A stretch of DNA of 64,000 bases, from contig NC_134137.1 in assembly GCF_033958435.1 (NCBI RefSeq), positions 171,691,501 through 171,755,500 on the forward strand. The letters run 5' to 3'. The DNA is from Carettochelys insculpta (lineage: Eukaryota; Chordata; Testudines; Carettochelyidae). The notes below the pieces were generated by a model that was not told the origin of the DNA, made no database searches, and saw nothing but the letters and a program-made list of their open reading frames with translations. The translations under genes were made by a program, and so were the position numbers. This document shows, one piece after another, positions 59,093 to 64,000 of this stretch; position 1 is the stretch's first letter, and each line of letters starts with the position of its first letter.

Positions 59093-59398
59093 GGCTACGT
59101 CTACATGTGCCCCAAACTTCGAAATGGCCACGCAGATTGCCATTTCGAAGTTTACTAATGAAGCGCTGAAATGCATATTCAGTGCTTCATTAGCATATGG
59201 GCGGCCACCGCACTTCGAAATTGACACGCCTTGCCGCTGCACGTCTCATTTTCAAAAGGACCCTGCCTACTTTGAAGTCCCCTTATTCCCATGAGCTCAT
59301 GCATTTCATGAAATATGCATTTCAGCGCTTCATTAGTAAACTTCGAAATGGCCATTTGCGTGGCCATTTTGAAGTTTGGGGCACGTGTAGACACGGCC
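59093..59398. mobile_element. foldback PIF/Harbinger MITE, 306 bp
   Basis: The ends GGCTACGTCTACATGTG and, reversed, GGCCGTGTCTACACGTG are flanked by a perfect TTA duplication (59090-59092, 59399-59401), the Harbinger preference. The inverted repeats extend about 86 bp with roughly seven mismatches. They contain TTCGAAATGGCC words and the segment AATGAAGCGCTGAAATGCAT. The termini match H2 and the 682-bp element. It is non-coding. Confidence 0.9.
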
Positions 59399-59401
59399 TT
59401 A

Positions 59402-62400
59402 GATTCAGCTGCTTACCACATTTAGCTAAAAATTATGTTTTATGGAAAGAATGGCATTGTTCTCTAATCAATATTTCCTTTCTGAATTAATAATGCAAAG
59501 TGTTCCAGGGCTGGGGTGCACGATTTGATACAACAAGCATTGAAGAAATAAATCTAGCTCTTATGTTACCGATTGCTTCTGTACTATATATAGAAGTGGA
59601 CCTGCATTGAAGTTAATAGCCACATTATTCTGTTAAATTCACAGCTCTGGACAAAAGTTACCTTCGCTGTTTTTTTCTTGAGTTGTGCTGTAAGGAACAC
59701 TCAGCTGGTTGATGCTTTGCTTGCTCATTAACATTGGCACTTCAGGTGATGCTAGGTGGGTGTAGATTCATATCTGCACCTAGATTTTTTATGAAGCCCC
59801 CTCTATTGATTCAGAGCAAGTACAGCCTCTTCAGCATGAGCTACCCCCCAACTATGCCCTTGAGAGACTTGATTGGCAGCGTTCACTAGCCTACAAGCAA
59901 AGTGACACTCCATCAGTGCTGTGTGTGTAATAAACCCTCCTGCTTGCTTCATACATGGTGTCCAGACTGTGGTATATCTCAAGAATCAAAGCAGAAGGTA
60001 ATGAAGGTAGGTGACAATCAAGCATTTGTTCCTGTCTCCCGTCCCCCATCCGAAGGCTCCCTTCCTGGAATGTGGTTGCCACGGTTACTATCTCCGTCTT
60101 TGTTCAGGCCCAGATGACCTTCCAGGTGGGCGCAGCAGGAGGAACCTATGCTACGGGTGTGGGCCTAGTTTCCAGACCCAAACTTAGAGCAGTGGTTCTT
60201 AGAATATCACGGCTTGTCTAAGAATTTTACCCTACAGAGTCTCCCCAGAGAGTGAGGGGAGAGGTAACCACCAGAGAAAATCTATCACTTGTTCTACAAG
60301 GCTCTTCGGTAAAACTTTGACGACTACCAACTTGGAACAGACACTAACCAACTGCTCAGTCCTCCAAGCTAGAGGCTTGCAACCTGACCTGAACACAACT
60401 AGAGGGCTCAGGCACCGCAGGGCTAGGGCTGGTCCAACTGTGCTTTTACCCAGGGCACCACAGGGGGCTTGTCCTTCCCCTTGCTGGCTACAGCTGGTAC
60501 AGTCCAATTCTGGTGTCTGTTCCAACCTGAGCAAGGCAGGAGACCCCCTGGCACCACCACCACTGCATGTGGTATCCCAGCCTCCTAGCCCTGCCTCTGC
60601 ACTGTAGGCTTGCTCCTCCTCACCGACGCTCTGCAGTTCCTCTTGCCCTGAGGGGCCTGAATAAAAGCCAGACCACCCAATAGCAGTAGAGTGTGGTTCC
60701 TCAGTCAGCCAATGGGAACTGGACGTTGCTGGCTTCTCTGACGCTGGGAAGAGACCAGTACCTCAGTGCAAGGCAAAGAAGAGATCATTAAGTCCTGACT
60801 TCATGCTCCCAACCTCCCTCCTGCTCCCAGGGGACCCCTTCCTGTGCACAAACCCTCCTCAGCTTCCATGGGACTCCTGGGGGGCCACGATGTCAAAATA
60901 CAAGTTCACTCAGGGCACCATTTTCACTAAGGCTGGCCCTGGGGTTGGGTCAGGTCAGAAAACAACCAGTTACCTTTGGCTCTCTGCTCCCTGCCCCTGA
61001 GGTTGGGGAGCCACAGCTGCCTGCTACCTCCTGGCTGTGCTGATTTTGCTGTGCAGTGTGTGCGCCGAGTCACAGCAGCTCTCACTCCATAGCACTCACA
61101 GTGCAGCAGGGACTGGCTGGTGGCCAGCAGGCGTAGGACACAGAGCAGTCACTGCACCGAGCCCACAGGCAGGAGATAGCTGGGAGCGGGTTACAAGCAC
61201 AGTGGATGAGGAGTGGGAAGAACCCAACCAGCCTAGCCTGAAGGATAAGACAGCGGTGCTGACACAGGACTGGGGTGGGAGGGGGAAGTACTGGGTACTG
61301 GTCAGGTCTGACGAAGACTTGACTCTCTTGGGCTTGGATCAGGCCCACGTTAGACTTTAAAATTAGACCTGCCCAGATCCCTACTCCAGTGATGCTTTCC
61401 CCCTATTCGTCTGTCATTATTGATAATATACCATGCACATGGCATACATACCCACCTTCTGGAGCATCAGCATGCTTTACAATGATGATCTGGACACCAA
61501 GGAACCCCAGAAGTTTCACTGCAAGTTAGTATTAATCATTTAATGTGAAACAAGGGATGGAGCTGGATACAGAGGTAACTGTGGTGTTCTCTGGCCTGCA
61601 TGACACAGGAAGCCAGACTAGATGATTGAATGATCCCTTTGGTCTTAAAAAAAAAAATCCATTAACAGTAAGCTTAGGGGAGGATTAGACTGAAAGCCCA
61701 AGCCACCTCTATCTACACAGCTTTTTTTTCTTTTTTTTTTTTTTTTCCAGCATGAGTCTCTCTAGCCAGGGTGGAAGGCTCATTCCCAGGTACAGTGTAC
61801 AAGTACCTTCGGCATTTACGTTTCTCAACTGGTCTTTTGCTCAGTAACCTTTGTCGAAGTTGTAAAAGTACACAGAGGCTTGCTGTATTTTACCATTGTT
61901 TTTGTGGTTGAGCCAGAGAAAAATCAATTAATAATGCCTCTAACATGAGATTGGCCCCTCACGCTATTATACCCCTACTGTGATTTGCACACAAAGTTCT
62001 TCAGAGATAAATAGCTCATTGAATACGTGAAGTAAAACATTTACTAAAATGTTTTTTTTCTTTTACTAAAAGAAATATTTTATTGGAAAAAAATTACATT
62101 TCACATATACACGATGAAAATAATTATTTGTGTTTAATCTTCATAAGAAGAAGTTAAGACTTTCACAAAAAACATACACTCTGTATTACAGCATTACTTT
62201 ATTTGATTACAGATTCTGGTGGCCTCTGCCCTGTTCATTTATACTGGACAGCAGTACAGCAGGATTAAATGTGCTTCAGACAAAATTCCTGCACATTGGA
62301 CTCTTGCAGATGCTATTACCTCTTTGTTAAGAAAAAAGGTTACACCAACCTGGGACAATACTTAAAATTCATTTTATATATTTTAGGTAAGGGCAAACTT

Positions 62401-62842
62401 CAGTCCTCCTTTTTTTAGGAGATTCAGCAATCAAACAGCCAGGAGGAAAAACGCCAATGGAAAATAACTCCAAAGTTATTTTTCTCCAGTGACTGTATAA
62501 GTTGAAAGCATTGTAAGATGGCATTTAGGAACTAATGTGACATAAAAAGAATACATTTAAAATGACACCACCAAACTGTGAGGTCACAATTCAACGGCAT
62601 TAGAATATCCAGAACTTAAAGACTTCTATCATATTACCTCACTCCTATAATGAAAAACTATACTACTGTTTTCCAATATATTAATAAATCAGAAAAAATA
62701 TTGTTCAATCCATACCAAACATTTCTTGTATAAATATTAACTCCGATACAGTCACTTGGCATTTAAGCTTTTATTCTAGCAAAGCACTATAGCACGTTTA
62801 ATTTTAAGTACCTGAGTAGCATCACTGAAGTCAATGGAATTC
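59402..62842. other. no recognisable gene; one poly-T tract
   Basis: Frames at 59900-61350 are short or composition-driven. The poly-T run at 61721-61747 may be the reversed tail of a retroposed sequence, but nothing recognisable adjoins it. 61950-62840 is AT-rich and unassigned. Confidence 0.4.
61721..61747. repeat. poly-T tract
   Basis: Twenty-seven positions, nearly all T, with one C. Confidence 0.9.
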
Positions 62843-64000
62843 TTAGCTATCTCGCAGATACCACTGACTCCCTGAGGAAATTACAAAACATTGGAAACCT
62901 TCCCGACAATTCCATCCTTGCCACTGTGGATGTAGAGGCCCTCTGCACCAATATTCCACACAAAGATGTACTTCAAGCTATCAGGAACACCATCCCTGAT
63001 GTTACTACAGCAAACCTGGAGGCTGACCTATGTAACTGTTCTCACCAACAATTATATCCAATCTTGGGACAATTTATACCTTCAGATGAGCGGCACTGCT
63101 ATGGGCACCCGCATGGCCCCACAGTATGCTAGCATTTTTATGGCCAACTTAGAACAATGATTCCTTAGCTCTTGTCCCGTTACCCCTACTTTACTTACGC
63201 TACATTGATGACATCTTTATGATTTGGACCTACGGTAAAGTGACTCTGGAAGGATTCCACAGAGATTTTAACAACCTGCACCCCACCATCAATCTCAGCC
63301 TTGACTATTCCACATGAGATATACATTTCCTGGATACCACAGTACAAATCACTGATGGCCACATCAACATCACCCACTACTGGAAACCCACTGACTGCTA
63401 CAGTTACCTACATGCCTCCAACTTCCACCCAGCTCACACCACACAATCTATTCTTTATAGTCAAGCCCTTAGAAACAATCACATCTGCTCTGATCCTACT
63501 GACAGAGACTGAAAACTACAAGACTTCTCCCAAACATTTATAAAAGTGCACTGCCCACCAGGAGAAGTAAAAAGACAAATTGTCAGGGCCAGACGCATAC
63601 CCAGAAACCAGCCACTTCAAGATAGGCCCAAGAAGATCAACAACAGAACACCACCTGTCATCAACTATAGCCCCCAACTCAAACTCTTGCAATGCATCAT
63701 TAAAAATCTACAACCTATTCTGGATCAGGATGCTACACTCCACAAGGCCATAGTTGACAGGCCTGTCCTTTCCTATAGGCAACCTCCTAACCTGAGAAAG
63801 ATTCTTACCAGCAATCACAGCCTACACCACTGCAATACTAATTATGGAAATTTTCCTTGCAACAAACCTCGCTGCCAACTTTGTGCACATATATATTGTG
63901 GGGATACCATCACTGGACCTAACCACATTAGTTACAAGATCAAAGGCACATTCTTGTGCACTTCCAACAACATTATATACACTATTATGTGCCAAAAATG
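62843..64000 (+). mobile_element. Penelope-like element, copy C, runs off the window
   Basis: It starts 5'-truncated within the reverse transcriptase (GATACCACTGACTCCCTGAG, parallel to PLE-A near 11390). It continues through the zinc-binding region to the first codons of the endonuclease, where the window ends. The subfamily is that of copies A and B. Confidence 0.9.
62926..64000 (+). pseudogene. PLE-C reverse transcriptase, partial
   Basis: The frame opens with DVEALCTNIPHKDVLQAI (62926). A shift follows before LYLQMSGTAMGTRMAPQYA (about 63077). The catalytic loop at 63201-63212 reads YIDD and continues IFMIWTYG, so unlike copies A and B both catalytic Asp codons are kept. Stops such as the TGA after LDYST (63316) and the TGA after the DPTDRD segment (63511) break the frame. 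The end of the window carries the zinc-binding segment (CNKPRCQLCAHIYCGDTITG, about 63860-63918). Confidence 0.85.

Overview
The window looks like vertebrate, most likely reptilian and probably turtle, nuclear DNA. It carries CR1 LINEs with the ORF1 zinc finger and esterase layout known from turtle CR1, Penelope-like retroelements with GIY-YIG endonuclease, PIF/Harbinger and hAT DNA transposons, Tc1/mariner-like miniature elements and old MIR-type SINEs. The taxon is an inference from repeat content. I recognise no host protein-coding exon, tRNA, rRNA or CRISPR array. Nearly every long reading frame belongs to a transposable element or is a shadow of one.

Layout. 0.3-8.2 kb: a miniature element, a CR1 fragment (2.4-5.1 kb) split by a hAT element, a second miniature element, MIR copies and a 70-bp-arm hairpin at 8.04 kb. 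9.0-11.9 kb: a minus-strand Penelope-like element (PLE-A) split by a 682-bp Harbinger derivative. 12.1-20.6 kb: PIF/Harbinger element H1 (Myb/SANT gene on plus, transposase on minus, tail to tail), split by a near full-length 4.5-kb CR1. 20.6-35.6 kb: mostly unassigned DNA with short mariner, CR1, MIR and PLE fragments. 35.7-38.4 kb: PLE-B split by a solo LTR holding a 50-bp minisatellite. 38.75-41.78 kb: a hAT element with a perfect 8-bp target duplication, split by a young-looking CR1. 43.4-45.0 kb: a broken hAT transposase. 50.2-54.1 kb: a second Harbinger element, H2, uninterrupted. 57.4-58.8 kb and 62.8 kb to the end: PLE-D and PLE-C.

How the parts relate. H1 and H2 have the same two-gene plan, with one intron in the Myb gene and one in the transposase at matching places, but different terminal repeats. 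The 682-bp and 306-bp miniature elements carry H2-type ends, and the 682-bp one is visibly H2-type ends joined together, so an H2-like element probably mobilised them. All transposase and reverse transcriptase genes here are damaged. Several stops are TGA where CGA arginine is expected, as CpG decay would produce. Nesting gives a local order of insertions: PLEs before Harbinger derivative and LTR, H1 before one CR1, and CR1 and hAT each inserted into the other at separate loci.
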